From assembly GCF_027492855.1 (NCBI RefSeq), contig NZ_JAPUDY010000040.1, positions 29,424 through 93,423 on the forward strand: DNA of 64,000 nt, given 5' to 3'. How positions within the stretch are numbered: position 1 is the stretch's first letter; every line of letters begins with the position of its first letter. Position numbers and translations under genes: made by a program. Below are positions 22,960 through 31,361 of this stretch, piece by piece. The DNA is from Acidovorax sp. Lineage in GTDB: Bacteria; Pseudomonadota; Gammaproteobacteria; Burkholderiales; Burkholderiaceae_C. The notes under the pieces are model-generated. The model saw only the letters and a program-made list of their open reading frames with translations. It was not told where the DNA came from and ran no database searches.

Positions 22960-23535
22960 TCAGGCTGCGGCGGACGCGAGCAGAAAGCGACTCGCCGCAG
23001 CCAGCGCCTGCGTATCCCCCTGAACGGCGCCCGGTGGCCCGCCTTTGCCCCAAAGAGCCCCGCCCCAGGTCATCGACAGGAACTGCGCGCACAGCGCCAC
23101 CGAGTCGATCATGGGCTGGGCCTTGGCGCGGTCGCCACTGGTGGTGATGAGCGCCAGCGTCTTGGCGCCCATGGGCTCCTTGAAGGCCAGGCCGGGCACA
23201 CGCATCCAGGCGCTCCAGTGGTCCAGATAGGTCTTGAGCGGCGAGGGGATGCTGTACCAATAGACCGGTGTCACGAAGACGATGTGCGTGGCCGCCAGCG
23301 TGGCGTCGAGCAAGGTCTTCATGTCGCCTTCGGGCGGCGCGTAGGTGCCCGTGGTGTGGCGTTGGTCCACGAAGGGCGGCAAGTCCATGCGCGCCAGGTG
23401 GTGCCATGTCTGCAGGGTGTCTTTAGGCAGTGCAGCGGCGGCTTGGCGGGCCAGCCATTCGGTATTGCCGGTGTGGCCCGGCTCGCGGGTGGAGGTGGTG
23501 AGGAAAAGGTAATGTGGTGCGTTGGGCGTGGTCAT
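22960..23535 (-). CDS. NAD(P)H-dependent FMN reductase / flavodoxin-like oxidoreductase
   Basis: A 191-residue flavodoxin-fold protein. The N-terminal FMN phosphate loop is FLTTSTREPGHTGNTE, and HIVFVTPVYWYSIPSPLKTYLDHW is the conserved segment of NAD(P)H:FMN/quinone reductases. Its ATG overlaps the stop codon of the TetR gene (ATGA at 23532-23535). It is therefore co-transcribed with its probable regulator, as is common for electrophile-responsive reductases. It converges on ydcF with a gap of 5 bp. Confidence 0.85.
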   Translation of the reverse strand: MTTPNAPHYLFLTTSTREPGHTGNTEWLARQAAAALPKDTLQTWHHLARMDLPPFVDQRHTTGTYAPPEGDMKTLLDATLAATHIVFVTPVYWYSIPSPLKTYLDHWSAWMRVPGLAFKEPMGAKTLALITTSGDRAKAQPMIDSVALCAQFLSMTWGGALWGKGGPPGAVQGDTQALAAASRFLLASAAA

Positions 23536-24185
23536 GGCGCCATCGTAGCGTCGCAGACACCGGAAGGCCCCAGGTACGACAGGCACAGTCCAACGAGCGC
23601 TTCCTCGAACTCAGGGCTGTCCAGCAACGGCGACTGCTCCAGCGAGGCGGCGCGCACCGCGCCCATGAAGGCACGGGTGAGCACGAAGAGTTGGGCGGCC
23701 GAGGGCACGCGCATTTGCTGAGCCTGTGCCATCTGCCCCAGATGCAGGGCCAGCCGTTCGCTGGTGCCGCGCACCGAAACCAGCACGGACGCGCGGTAGT
23801 CGAGCTTCCACGACAGGCGGGCGAGCGCGCGTCCTTCCGGTGGGCCGCCGCCAAAAGCCTGCAGGTAGTGGCGCACGTACAGGCGCACTTGCTGGTCGGG
23901 CGTCCAGCCCTCGGCGCGGGCCTGGGCGAGCAGGGCGTCCAGCTCCAGCATCACACGGTCGCAATGCTGGTCCAGCATGGCCAGCAGGATCGCATCCTTG
24001 CTCGGAAAGTACTGGTACAGAGAGCCCACGGACACACCCGCCAGTTCGGCGATGCGGTTGGTGGTGAGTGCGCCTTCGCCATGCGTAGCCACGATGCGGG
24101 CAACGGCCTCGAAGATGGCATCGACGGTGAACTGAGAGCGCTCCTGCCGGGGCGTGCGGCGGGGAGGCGATGCGGCTTTGGACAT
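23532..24185 (-). CDS. TetR family transcriptional regulator
   Basis: A 217-residue repressor-type protein. The N-terminal helix-turn-helix (FTVDAIFEAVARIVATHGEG, then LTTNRIAELAGVSVGSLYQYFPSKDAIL) is a clear TetR domain. The C-terminal ligand domain is not assignable. It overlaps the downstream flavodoxin-like gene and diverges from the membrane protein at 24279, so its operator probably lies in the 93 bp between 24186 and 24278. Confidence 0.9.
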   Translation of the reverse strand: MSKAASPPRRTPRQERSQFTVDAIFEAVARIVATHGEGALTTNRIAELAGVSVGSLYQYFPSKDAILLAMLDQHCDRVMLELDALLAQARAEGWTPDQQVRLYVRHYLQAFGGGPPEGRALARLSWKLDYRASVLVSVRGTSERLALHLGQMAQAQQMRVPSAAQLFVLTRAFMGAVRAASLEQSPLLDSPEFEEALVGLCLSYLGPSGVCDATMAP

Positions 24186-24278
24186 GGAAAACCTGAGTGC
24201 AATGCGAGTAGGCGGAAGAGCCGGGCCGACCTATTCTGCCGCCTTCCATTGAACGCACCACCCGGAGGACCCCACACC

Positions 24279-24941
24279 ATGCACGAAACCATCCAGCCCG
24301 CTCTGGGCGCGGCCATCATCGGCCTTGCAGGTGTGTGGATGTGGCGTGGTCGGCCCGCTCTACGTGTATTGCACCGCGCCAGTGCCATGGCGCTGGCCCT
24401 GTTCTTGGCGATGCATCTGCTGAGCCATCTTGTGGGCCTGGCGGGCGCCGCCGCGCACCAGGTGGTGCTGCAGGCGCTGCGCGGCGTGTACCGCCAGCCG
24501 CTGGTCGAAGGCATGCTGCTGGCCGTGGTGATGTTCCAGGCGGGCAGCGGGCTCACGCTGCTGTGGCGTGGGCGGCGCCAGCGCCAGGGCGCCGTGGCGT
24601 GGGTGCAGGCGGCGTCGGGCGCTTACCTGTCGCTGTTCTTGCTGAACCACGTGGCGGCGGTGCTGCTCGCGCGCTTGCAGGGGGTGGACACCAACCTGCA
24701 GTTTGCGGCGGCGGGGTTGCATACGCCGCCCTGGCAGTGGTTTTTCGGTCCGTACTATTTTTTGGCGGTGCTGGCCTTGTGCACCCATGGAGGCTGCGCG
24801 TTGTACTGGAACCTGCCCGAGCGGCTACGCGCCCCGGCGCTGCGGGGCTCCGTGCTGGTGGGGGTGTTGCTGGCAGCCACGCTGGTGGGCATGCTGGCTG
24901 GCGAGGGGTTTCAGGGCGGGAAGCTCTGGCTGGGCGCGTAG
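24279..24941 (+). CDS. Hypothetical multi-pass membrane protein with conserved-looking histidines
   Basis: A 220-residue protein with six likely membrane helices. Histidines sit inside or at the ends of helices (FLAMHLLSH, SLFLLNHVAAV, CTHGGCALYW), an arrangement that recalls succinate-dehydrogenase-type cytochrome b subunits. I cannot confirm heme binding. A good ribosome binding site (cggagga, 24263-24269) supports the ATG at 24279. It diverges from the TetR/flavodoxin-reductase pair and may be its target. Confidence 0.65.
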   Translation: MHETIQPALGAAIIGLAGVWMWRGRPALRVLHRASAMALALFLAMHLLSHLVGLAGAAAHQVVLQALRGVYRQPLVEGMLLAVVMFQAGSGLTLLWRGRRQRQGAVAWVQAASGAYLSLFLLNHVAAVLLARLQGVDTNLQFAAAGLHTPPWQWFFGPYYFLAVLALCTHGGCALYWNLPERLRAPALRGSVLVGVLLAATLVGMLAGEGFQGGKLWLGA

Positions 24942-24965
24942 CTTGGAGCCCTGCAGGGCGCTTCC

Positions 24966-26306
24966 TCAGGCAGCTCTGGCTGCCGTCAGCGCGCGCTCGC
25001 CGTGCTTCACACCGTAGAACCCGAAGTTCATCGCCGGCACCTGGCCGCTGATGAGTTCCGCCAGTGCCTTGCCCGAGCCCGCGCCATGCGTCCAACCCAA
25101 GGTGCCATGGCCCGCGTTGACCCACAGCTTGCCCACGCGGGTCTGGCCGATGAAGGGGATGTTGGTGGGCGTGGCGGGGCGCAGGCCGGTCCAGTATTGC
25201 GGATCGCCGCCCTGCTCGGGTGTGCGGGTGTCGCACACGCCGGGCAGGATTTCCTCGATGCGGCGCGACAGCATGTGGCAGCGGGCCTTGGCCACGGCGT
25301 TGTCGAGCGACAGGTCGTAGCCACCGAGCTCGATGGTGCCTGCCACGCGCAGCACGTTGCCCAGGCGGCTCATGGCGATCTTGCGGCCGTCGTCGATGGT
25401 CGAAACCTGGGGCGCGGCCTCGGGCCGGAGTAATGGAAAAGTGGCGCTGTAGCCCTTGCCAGGGTAAATCGGCAAGTCCACACCCACGCTGCGCAGAAGC
25501 GGCGCACTGTAAGAGCCGCAAGCCACAACGATGGCGTCACCTTTCAAAATGAAGTCTTTTTTGCCGCTAGCGCTTGATTGGCGTGCGCAAACAGCTACTG
25601 AATCGATAGCATTCCCGATCTGATTGAGGCGCAGCACGTCGTGGCCGTAGAGGAACTGCGCGCCGTGCTCTGCGCAGCGGCGGGCCAGCTCTTGGGTGAA
25701 CACGCGTGCATCGCCGCTCTCGTCGGTGCTGGTGTAGGTGCCGCCGGTGATGTGGTCGCCGTAGGCCTTGAAGGCCGGTTCGATCTGGAGCAGCTCCTCG
25801 CGGCTGACCAGGCGGCGCTGCACGCCGTGTTTGCGCATGAGTTCGACCGCATGGCCTGCGGCGTCAAACGATTTTTGGTCGGTGTAGAAGTGGGCGATGC
25901 CGCGTTCGAGCCGGTTGTATTCGATGCCCGTGGCGCGGACCAGGTCCTTGTGCGCGGCATGGCTGTAGGCACCCAACGCCACGATCTGCTGCACATTGCG
26001 CTCGAAAGCCGCGTCGTTGCATTGCGCCAGAAACTGCAGGCCCCAGCGCCATTGCTGCCAGTCCATCTGTGGGCGAAACAGCAGCGGGGCCTCTTTGTCG
26101 AACATCCACTTGAGCGCCTTCCACGGCGCCTCGCGGTTGGCCCAGGGCTCGCAGTAGCTCACCGAGATCTGCGCCGCATTGGCAAAGCTGGTTTCGAGCG
26201 CCGCATCGGGCTGACGGTCGACCACGATGACCTCGTGACCGCGCTCCAGCAGGTGCCACGCCGTGCTGATGCCGATAATGCCGGCGCCCAAAATGATGGT
26301 TTTCAT
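24966..26306 (-). CDS. dadA: D-amino acid dehydrogenase (DadA-like FAD oxidase) with a repeat element embedded in frame
   Basis: A 446-residue FAD-dependent oxidoreductase that would oxidise D-amino acids (typically D-alanine) and pass electrons to the respiratory chain. The N-terminal dinucleotide fold IILGAGIIGISTAWHL and the C-terminal GHGTLGWTHGAGSGK FAD-binding segment are intact, so the length and ends are normal. About residues 231-254 (AIDSVAVCARQSSASGKKDF) are encoded by the repeat element whose core is at 25570-25610, read in frame without a stop codon. This surface loop replaces the usual short linker before DAIVVACGSYS. The gene diverges from an ArgP-type regulator. The family call is firm. 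The exact substrate is inferred. Confidence 0.88.
   Translation of the reverse strand: MKTIILGAGIIGISTAWHLLERGHEVIVVDRQPDAALETSFANAAQISVSYCEPWANREAPWKALKWMFDKEAPLLFRPQMDWQQWRWGLQFLAQCNDAAFERNVQQIVALGAYSHAAHKDLVRATGIEYNRLERGIAHFYTDQKSFDAAGHAVELMRKHGVQRRLVSREELLQIEPAFKAYGDHITGGTYTSTDESGDARVFTQELARRCAEHGAQFLYGHDVLRLNQIGNAIDSVAVCARQSSASGKKDFILKGDAIVVACGSYSAPLLRSVGVDLPIYPGKGYSATFPLLRPEAAPQVSTIDDGRKIAMSRLGNVLRVAGTIELGGYDLSLDNAVAKARCHMLSRRIEEILPGVCDTRTPEQGGDPQYWTGLRPATPTNIPFIGQTRVGKLWVNAGHGTLGWTHGAGSGKALAELISGQVPAMNFGFYGVKHGERALTAARAA
25570..25610 (+). repeat. Two-hairpin 41-bp element, copy 4 (inside dadA)
   Basis: Hairpin 1 is at 25570-25588, the spacer at 25589-25593, and hairpin 2 (gctac/atagc arms) at 25594-25610. 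The T-rich leader is at 25551-25569. It lies wholly within the dadA coding sequence and is read in frame from the opposite strand. Confidence 0.8.
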
Positions 26307-26428
26307 GAGGGCGCAGTGTGCGCGACATTGCGTTCCACTAAAAGCAAAATTAAACTTACTCCAAAAACATCAGAATACCTAATAAATGCTGCTACCCAGC
26401 CTCTCGTTTTTGTTGGAGACTTCCGCCC

Positions 26429-27340
26429 ATGAGTGCCTATGACCCCGCCGCCCTGGAATGCCTTGCCGCCATCGTTGAGGAAGGGGGCTTTGAGCGCGCC
26501 GCGCAGCGCCTGAGCGTGACGCAGTCAGCCGTATCGCAGCGCCTGCGCGCGCTGGAAGCGCAGGTGGGCTCCGTGCTCATCGTGCGCAGCCGGCCCCTGC
26601 GGCCCACGTCGGCCGGGCAATTGCTGCTCAAGCACACCAAGCAGATGCGTTTGCTGCGCGCCGACCTGGAGCGTGACCTGCAAGAGCTTGCGCCCAGCGC
26701 ACCCGGCGGCACGCGCGAGGACGAGCGCATTTCGATCGCCATCAACGCCGACAGCATTGCCACCTGGGCCATGGGCGCGCTGCACGACCTGGTGCGTGAG
26801 CGCGTGCCGCTCGAAATCATCGTGGACGACCAGGATTTCACGCAGGAGTGGCTGCGCTCGGGCCAGGTGCTGGGCTGCGTGACCACGCTCAAGCAGGCGC
26901 TGCGCGGCTGCAAGATGGTGCCGCTTGGTGCCATGCATTACGTGGCCGTGGCGTCGACGGGCTATGCAAACAAGCACCTGCCGCAGGGGCTCACGCCCCA
27001 CAATTTCCGTGATGTGTCGTTTCTGTCGTTCAACCGCAAGGACGATATGGCGGCCGAGTTCGTGGCGCGGGCGTTCGGGCTCAAGCGCGTGGCGCTCAAT
27101 CACTTGTTTGTGCCGGGCTCCGAGGCGCAGATGCGTGCCGTGGCCGCAGGCTGGGCGGTGGGCGTGGTGCCCGAGTCGCTCGCGCGCGGCCCCATCGCCG
27201 ATGGCAGCATGGTGGACCTTGCGCCGGGCCGCTCTCTGCCGATCCAGCTGTATTGGCATTGCTGGAACCTGGAGTCCGAACTGCTCGATGCCTTGTCGGC
27301 CGCCTTGACCGGCGCCGCCGCCCAGGCACTGGTGCCCTGA
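26429..27340 (+). CDS. argP: LysR family transcriptional regulator, ArgP/IciA type
   Basis: A 303-residue LysR-type regulator. The helix-turn-helix is at about residues 18-37 (FERAAQRLSVTQSAVSQRLRA), followed by an inducer domain. The ArgP subfamily is suggested by YDPAALECLAAIVEEGGFERAA and LLKHTKQMRLL. ArgP proteins sense basic amino acids and often control a lysine/arginine exporter, but here the neighbour is the divergent dadA, 122 bp away. It may regulate dadA. A ttggaga sequence precedes the ATG. Confidence 0.85.
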   Translation: MSAYDPAALECLAAIVEEGGFERAAQRLSVTQSAVSQRLRALEAQVGSVLIVRSRPLRPTSAGQLLLKHTKQMRLLRADLERDLQELAPSAPGGTREDERISIAINADSIATWAMGALHDLVRERVPLEIIVDDQDFTQEWLRSGQVLGCVTTLKQALRGCKMVPLGAMHYVAVASTGYANKHLPQGLTPHNFRDVSFLSFNRKDDMAAEFVARAFGLKRVALNHLFVPGSEAQMRAVAAGWAVGVVPESLARGPIADGSMVDLAPGRSLPIQLYWHCWNLESELLDALSAALTGAAAQALVP

Positions 27341-27409
27341 GTGTAAACCCTTTGGTTTTATTGCAACCAGGGTATTTATTTTTTTACTGCAATGTATAAA
27401 ATAGACCCC

Positions 27410-28024
27410 ATGCAAACGCAGCCAACCAAAGTTTCGTTCAAGGAGCAGATGCACCAGGCGCGCGAGGAAGCCATCCTCCGCTCTGCCTGTGTTCTGCTGG
27501 GCGAAAAGCCCTTTGACACCATGACCATGGACGATGTCGCCAACGACGTAGGCATCGCGAAGGCCAGCCTGTACAAGCACTTTTGCAGCAAGGAAGAGCT
27601 GTGCAGTGCGGCCATGGTGCAGGTGCTGGGGCGGGTGCAGGCCTATCTGGCGGGCCTGCCTGCCGAGATGCCGCCGCTGGACAAACTCCGCGCACTGTTG
27701 CATTGGTCGCTGGAGCGCCTGCTGGCCAACGAAATGCCGCTGCTCCCAAGCCGCAACTCCACGTTGCGCGGGGTGCTGATGACGAACCAGGACTACATCA
27801 ACGGCATGGCCGTGGTCAGCGACCGGATCAACGGATGGATCGTCGAAGCCCAGGCGCAGGGTGTGATCGACGCCACCCTGCCTCCCGCAGTGGTGCTGCA
27901 CGCCCTGTATGCGCGGGCCTGCGATCCGATGGTGTGTTTCCTCAAGGAAAGCGGCGAGTATTCGGACGCGGAAATCGTGGATCTGGTGGTGCGCATCGGC
28001 TTTGATGGCCTGGCGGCACGCTGA
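27410..28024 (+). CDS. TetR family transcriptional regulator
   Basis: A 204-residue protein with an N-terminal TetR helix-turn-helix (FDTMTMDDVANDVGIAKASL, then YKHFCSKEEL) and an unassigned C-terminal ligand domain. I prefer the ATG at 27410 (MQTQPT) over an in-frame ATG at 27392. The AT-rich upstream region has an inverted pair attgca/tgcaat around 27359-27393 that could be its own operator. It is followed at once by a strong hairpin at 28051-28071 and has no co-directional partner. Confidence 0.85.
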   Translation: MQTQPTKVSFKEQMHQAREEAILRSACVLLGEKPFDTMTMDDVANDVGIAKASLYKHFCSKEELCSAAMVQVLGRVQAYLAGLPAEMPPLDKLRALLHWSLERLLANEMPLLPSRNSTLRGVLMTNQDYINGMAVVSDRINGWIVEAQAQGVIDATLPPAVVLHALYARACDPMVCFLKESGEYSDAEIVDLVVRIGFDGLAAR

Positions 28025-28045
28025 TATCTAGAACCTCGCCGCCAT

Positions 28046-28071
28046 AAAAAAGCCCCGCGCAAGGCGGGGCT
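28046..28071 (-). terminator. Rho-independent terminator for the universal stress protein gene
   Basis: A GC-rich stem agccccgc/gcggggct (28051-28058 with 28064-28071) with a 5-nt loop. It is followed on the minus strand by a run of five T. It ends leftward transcripts, 31 bp past the usp stop codon. Confidence 0.85.
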
Positions 28072-28101
28072 CCGGGGCCTTCAAACAAAGGCCTGCAGGC
28101 C

Positions 28102-28524
28102 TCAGCGCACGATCAGCAAAGGCACTCCACATTGGGCCAGCACCTGGGTGGTGACCGAGCCCATCACCAGCGTGGCGAGGGCGCCGTGGCCGTGCGAGCC
28201 CATCACCAGCAGGTCGAACTTGCCGGTGTCGGCCACTTTGGCAATGGTTTCGCCCACGGCACCCACCTTGACGTTGCGCTTGGCATCCACGCCATGGCGG
28301 GTCAGAAACTTGCATACGGGTGCGAGGATCTTGTCGGCTTCTTCGGCGTGGTAGGCATCCACGACTTCCTTGCCCAGCGCGGCACGGGCGCGGGTGGGTA
28401 GAGGGGACTGCACAGTCAGCACCGTGTAGGTGTGGGTGCTGCCCAGCAGTTCTTCATGGGTGGCGAGATAGGCCAGCATTTTTTTGGTGTAGGCGCTGCC
28501 ATCGACAGCGAGCAGGATGTTCAT
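28102..28524 (-). CDS. Universal stress protein, UspA family
   Basis: A 140-residue single UspA domain. It starts MNILLAVDGSAYTKKMLAYL and carries the ATP-binding signature GSHGHGALATLVMGSVTTQVL near the C-terminus, so it is the nucleotide-binding subtype. These cytoplasmic proteins accumulate under stress and growth arrest. The gene stands alone with its own terminator. Confidence 0.93.
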   Translation of the reverse strand: MNILLAVDGSAYTKKMLAYLATHEELLGSTHTYTVLTVQSPLPTRARAALGKEVVDAYHAEEADKILAPVCKFLTRHGVDAKRNVKVGAVGETIAKVADTGKFDLLVMGSHGHGALATLVMGSVTTQVLAQCGVPLLIVR

Positions 28525-28636
28525 GGTTTTCTCCGAGAAGGGATAAGGCAGACTACTCTGCGCAGGTGCCTGTTGTCTTGACCTTTGTCATGTTTTTCTT
28601 CCGGCGCGCGGGGGTGTCCAAGCACCCGCGCGCCGA

Positions 28637-29482
28637 TCATACGGTGACGGCATGCCGTGGCATGAAGGTGACCTGTTCACCTTTGCGGGCATAGCCCAGC
28701 GGGTTGGCAACCACGCGGCACCGCCACGTGGTTCCATCACTGCGCTGGCCGCTGGCGACATAGTCGCTGGGCGCGTGGAGGTGGCCATGCAGCCACAGTT
28801 GGGCATGGGGCAGCAGCGCATCCAGGGCGTTGCAGAACCCCGCCGTGCCGGGCACCAGGCCATAGCGCGGGTCGGCGCTTTTCAGGCTGGGCGCAAAGTG
28901 TGTCACAGCCACCGTCGGGCCATCGAACGGCTGCTGCAATGCGGCCGTCAGCCACTCCTGGCAGGCCAGGGCCTGTTCGCGCAGGGGCTCGGCCAAAAAC
29001 GGCTCTCCGTGCCGGGTGCCGCCGGTTTTGCGCAGGTAGAAGTTGGCGGCGCGGAAGGCCTTGTCGCGCAGTTTCAGGCGCCGCGTGAGGTCGGTGGCGC
29101 CTTCATGGTCGGCCAGGGCGTCAAAGTCGCTCCACAGCGTAGTGCCCACAAACCGCACGCCTTGCAGCACCTGCGTTTCGCGCTCCAGCCACACAATGCC
29201 CAGGCGGTCGCAGGTCTGCCGCAGGCGCAGGTGGGCGGCGTCGAAGTCCTGGGCGTCGTACTCGTGGTTGCCGGGCACAAAAAACACCGGGGTGGGCCAG
29301 CCCGCATGCTGGGGCAGTGGCGAAAACCGGGCCAGGCCAAAGTCATCGTCGTTCAGTTGCGAGCCGGGCTGGTACGAGCCCACGTCGCCCGCCAGCACCA
29401 GCACATCGGCGTCGGGGGCAGGTTCGGGGGCAAAGTGGGGATGCGCCTCCAGGTGGAGGTCGGACAGAAGCTGGATGTTCAT
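28637..29482 (-). CDS. Metallophosphoesterase
   Basis: A 281-residue calcineurin-like phosphoesterase. Metal-binding motifs in order: SDLHLEAHP (D-x-H), LAGDVGSY (GD), FVPGNHEYD (GNHE), VTHFAP and LHGHLHAP (GHxH). All five blocks of the two-metal centre are present. Substrate specificity, such as nucleotide or phosphodiester, cannot be read. It lies 12 bp downstream of the LysR gene on the same strand and may be transcribed with it. Confidence 0.88.
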   Translation of the reverse strand: MNIQLLSDLHLEAHPHFAPEPAPDADVLVLAGDVGSYQPGSQLNDDDFGLARFSPLPQHAGWPTPVFFVPGNHEYDAQDFDAAHLRLRQTCDRLGIVWLERETQVLQGVRFVGTTLWSDFDALADHEGATDLTRRLKLRDKAFRAANFYLRKTGGTRHGEPFLAEPLREQALACQEWLTAALQQPFDGPTVAVTHFAPSLKSADPRYGLVPGTAGFCNALDALLPHAQLWLHGHLHAPSDYVASGQRSDGTTWRCRVVANPLGYARKGEQVTFMPRHAVTV

Positions 29483-29494
29483 CGACTGCGCAGT

Positions 29495-30472
29495 CTACGG
29501 GCTCTCGTGTGTTCCTTGCTCCGGGAAGGTCCGCCGGGCGGAGCGCGCGAGCGCATGCAGCAGCCAGGGCATGGCGGTCTGCTGTGGGCCCCGCCGTCGC
29601 CACAGCGCATCCACATGCACGGGCGGCACGTCAAACGGCAAGGTTCTTTGCACCAGCGCGTCGGCAATGCCGGTCACGGGCACGAAGTGGCGCGGCAGCA
29701 CGGAGAGCAGGTCAGAGCCAGACACCACCCGCCCGGCGGTGAAGAACTGGTTGACCGTGATCACCACCTTGCGCTCGCGCCCCAGCGAGGCCAGGGCCTC
29801 GTCGATGAAGCCGAAGGGGCGGCCTGAGAAGCTGACCAGCATATGCCGGGCCTCGCAATAGGCGTCCAGGGTCAGCGGACTGTCTGCCAGCGGATGGCCC
29901 TTGCGCATCACGCACACATACTCGCCGTCGTAGAGGCGGCGGCTATCAAACGCCACCACCCCGCCCGACTGGGCGCGCGCCGTGAGGTCCGCCAGTGCGG
30001 CTGGGAAGTAGCCCACGGCCATATCGGCGGCTTCCTCGTCCAGCAGGCGCCGGGGGTCGCGGGTGGTCAGCGGCAGCACCCGGATGGAAATGCCGGGCGC
30101 CTCGCGTTCGATGATCTCGACCAAGGCAGGCACCAGCGTGGCGGCCGTGGCGTCGGCCATGGCCAGCACAAAGGTGGACTCGGCCGTGGCGGGCTCGAAC
30201 CGTCCGGGCGCCAGGGATTCCTGCAAATGGGCCAGGGCCTCGCGCACCGGGGGCCACAGCGCCAGCGCCCGTGGCGTGGGCTCCACCCCCTGGCCGCTGC
30301 GCACCACCAGCTCATCGCCCAGCACATCGCGCAGGCGCCGTATGGCATTGCTCACGGCGGGCTGGGTGATGGACAGCTTGTGTGCCGCGCGCGTCAGGCT
30401 GCGCTCGGCCATCACCTCGTCAAACACGCGCAGCAGGTTCAGGTCCAAGGAGCGGAAGTTCAAGGTGCCCAT
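29495..30472 (-). CDS. LysR family transcriptional regulator
   Basis: A 325-residue LysR-type regulator. The helix-turn-helix (SLTRAAHKLSITQPAVSNAI) is at about residues 25-44, followed by a periplasmic-binding-protein-like inducer domain. The N-terminus MGTLNFRSLDLNLLRVFDEVM resembles the NodD/SyrM branch. It diverges from the membrane protein at 30599. The 126-bp AT-rich gap between them, with a palindromic gggtaaaccc near 30533, is the likely control region. Its inducer is unknown. Confidence 0.87.
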   Translation of the reverse strand: MGTLNFRSLDLNLLRVFDEVMAERSLTRAAHKLSITQPAVSNAIRRLRDVLGDELVVRSGQGVEPTPRALALWPPVREALAHLQESLAPGRFEPATAESTFVLAMADATAATLVPALVEIIEREAPGISIRVLPLTTRDPRRLLDEEAADMAVGYFPAALADLTARAQSGGVVAFDSRRLYDGEYVCVMRKGHPLADSPLTLDAYCEARHMLVSFSGRPFGFIDEALASLGRERKVVITVNQFFTAGRVVSGSDLLSVLPRHFVPVTGIADALVQRTLPFDVPPVHVDALWRRRGPQQTAMPWLLHALARSARRTFPEQGTHESP

Positions 30473-30598
30473 GGTGCAATCATCACTGATATGAATATCG
30501 ATGATTCAAAATATAAACTTGAATAAGCAAAGGGTAAACCCTAGTATTCACCCATCGCCCGGCAATCTCGCCACAAGCGTTTGACAAGGGAAACCAAA

Positions 30599-31039
30599 AT
30601 GACCAGCTTTGCACACGTTAGCTACCCCACCGAACACCCTGGTGTTGTCCGCGCCGAAAACGCAGCTACAGCCCTGAAGGGCGCTGCTGCCCGCTTCGAC
30701 GGCGCCCGTGGTGCTGCCTCTCTGTTGCTCGCAGCCGTGGTTTCGGCCCTGCTGGTGGTGGCCAATCAGGTGATCGACACCTGGAGCGAAGGCCACCTGC
30801 TGGCCGCCTGGATGGTGCTGTGGCTCGTCGCGTTTGCGGGCCTGGCCCTGCTGAGCGCTCCCGCCCGCCGTGCCGGCGTGGTTCTGCGCAGCGCCGCACA
30901 GACCTGGACGGAACGCCGCCGCCTTGCCGCTGAAGACGAGCGCACCTGGCAAGTCGCCCTGAAGGACCCGCGCATCATGGTCGAGTTGAACCACGCGATG
31001 GGCATCCCGACCGTGGAAGACATCCGCAAGTACTACTGA
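30599..31039 (+). CDS. Hypothetical small membrane protein
   Basis: A 146-residue protein with two adjacent hydrophobic helices (about 40-57 and 68-87) and a soluble C-terminal tail rich in charged residues that ends DIRKYY. I do not recognise a functional family, although the C-terminal half resembles short DUF1127-like tails in other proteobacteria. Start: the ATG at 30599 with aaggga upstream. An in-frame ATG 18 bp earlier is less likely. A strong terminator follows, so the gene is a single transcription unit. Confidence 0.6.
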   Translation: MTSFAHVSYPTEHPGVVRAENAATALKGAAARFDGARGAASLLLAAVVSALLVVANQVIDTWSEGHLLAAWMVLWLVAFAGLALLSAPARRAGVVLRSAAQTWTERRRLAAEDERTWQVALKDPRIMVELNHAMGIPTVEDIRKYY

Positions 31040-31088
31040 AACCACTGCCCACGCGGCCCAGGCCGTGTGGGTGTGCGAAGAATATTCA

Positions 31089-31115
31089 AAGCCGTGGCAT
31101 GCCACGGCTTTTTTT
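31089..31115 (+). terminator. Rho-independent terminator
   Basis: A perfect 22-bp palindrome at 31089-31110 (aagccgtggca and its complement) followed by a T run to 31115. It ends the transcript of the membrane protein gene. Confidence 0.85.
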
Positions 31116-31235
31116 CTTGCGCCCGGGTCAGCTGCTTGTGCTCTGTCGTCGCAGCGACTTTCAGCGCAGGCAAAAGCGGCATGGCGGCGGTGGGCTTGTG
31201 CTGTGTCGCAAATATGACACATTGCTACAAATATA

Positions 31236-31254
31236 AATGATAGTAATTATCATT
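31236..31254 (+). promoter_or_regulatory. Fur box upstream of the siderophore receptor
   Basis: A perfect inverted repeat aatgata-gtaat-tatcatt. The central 15 bases (31238-31252) match the 7-1-7 Fur consensus TGATAAT-N-ATTATCA at 13 of 14 defined positions. It lies 108 bp before the receptor ATG at 31362, in an AT-rich patch that probably holds the promoter. The rest of the 31116-31361 gap shows nothing else I can name. Confidence 0.85.
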
Positions 31255-31361
31255 CAACATAAGATATAGCAAGAGCCAACCATCTGCTTGATCGCACGCG
31301 CCCACCCTGGGGTGCTCTTTGTGGAACGTCAGCCAGCTTTCACAAACACCCAGGAGAAGCC

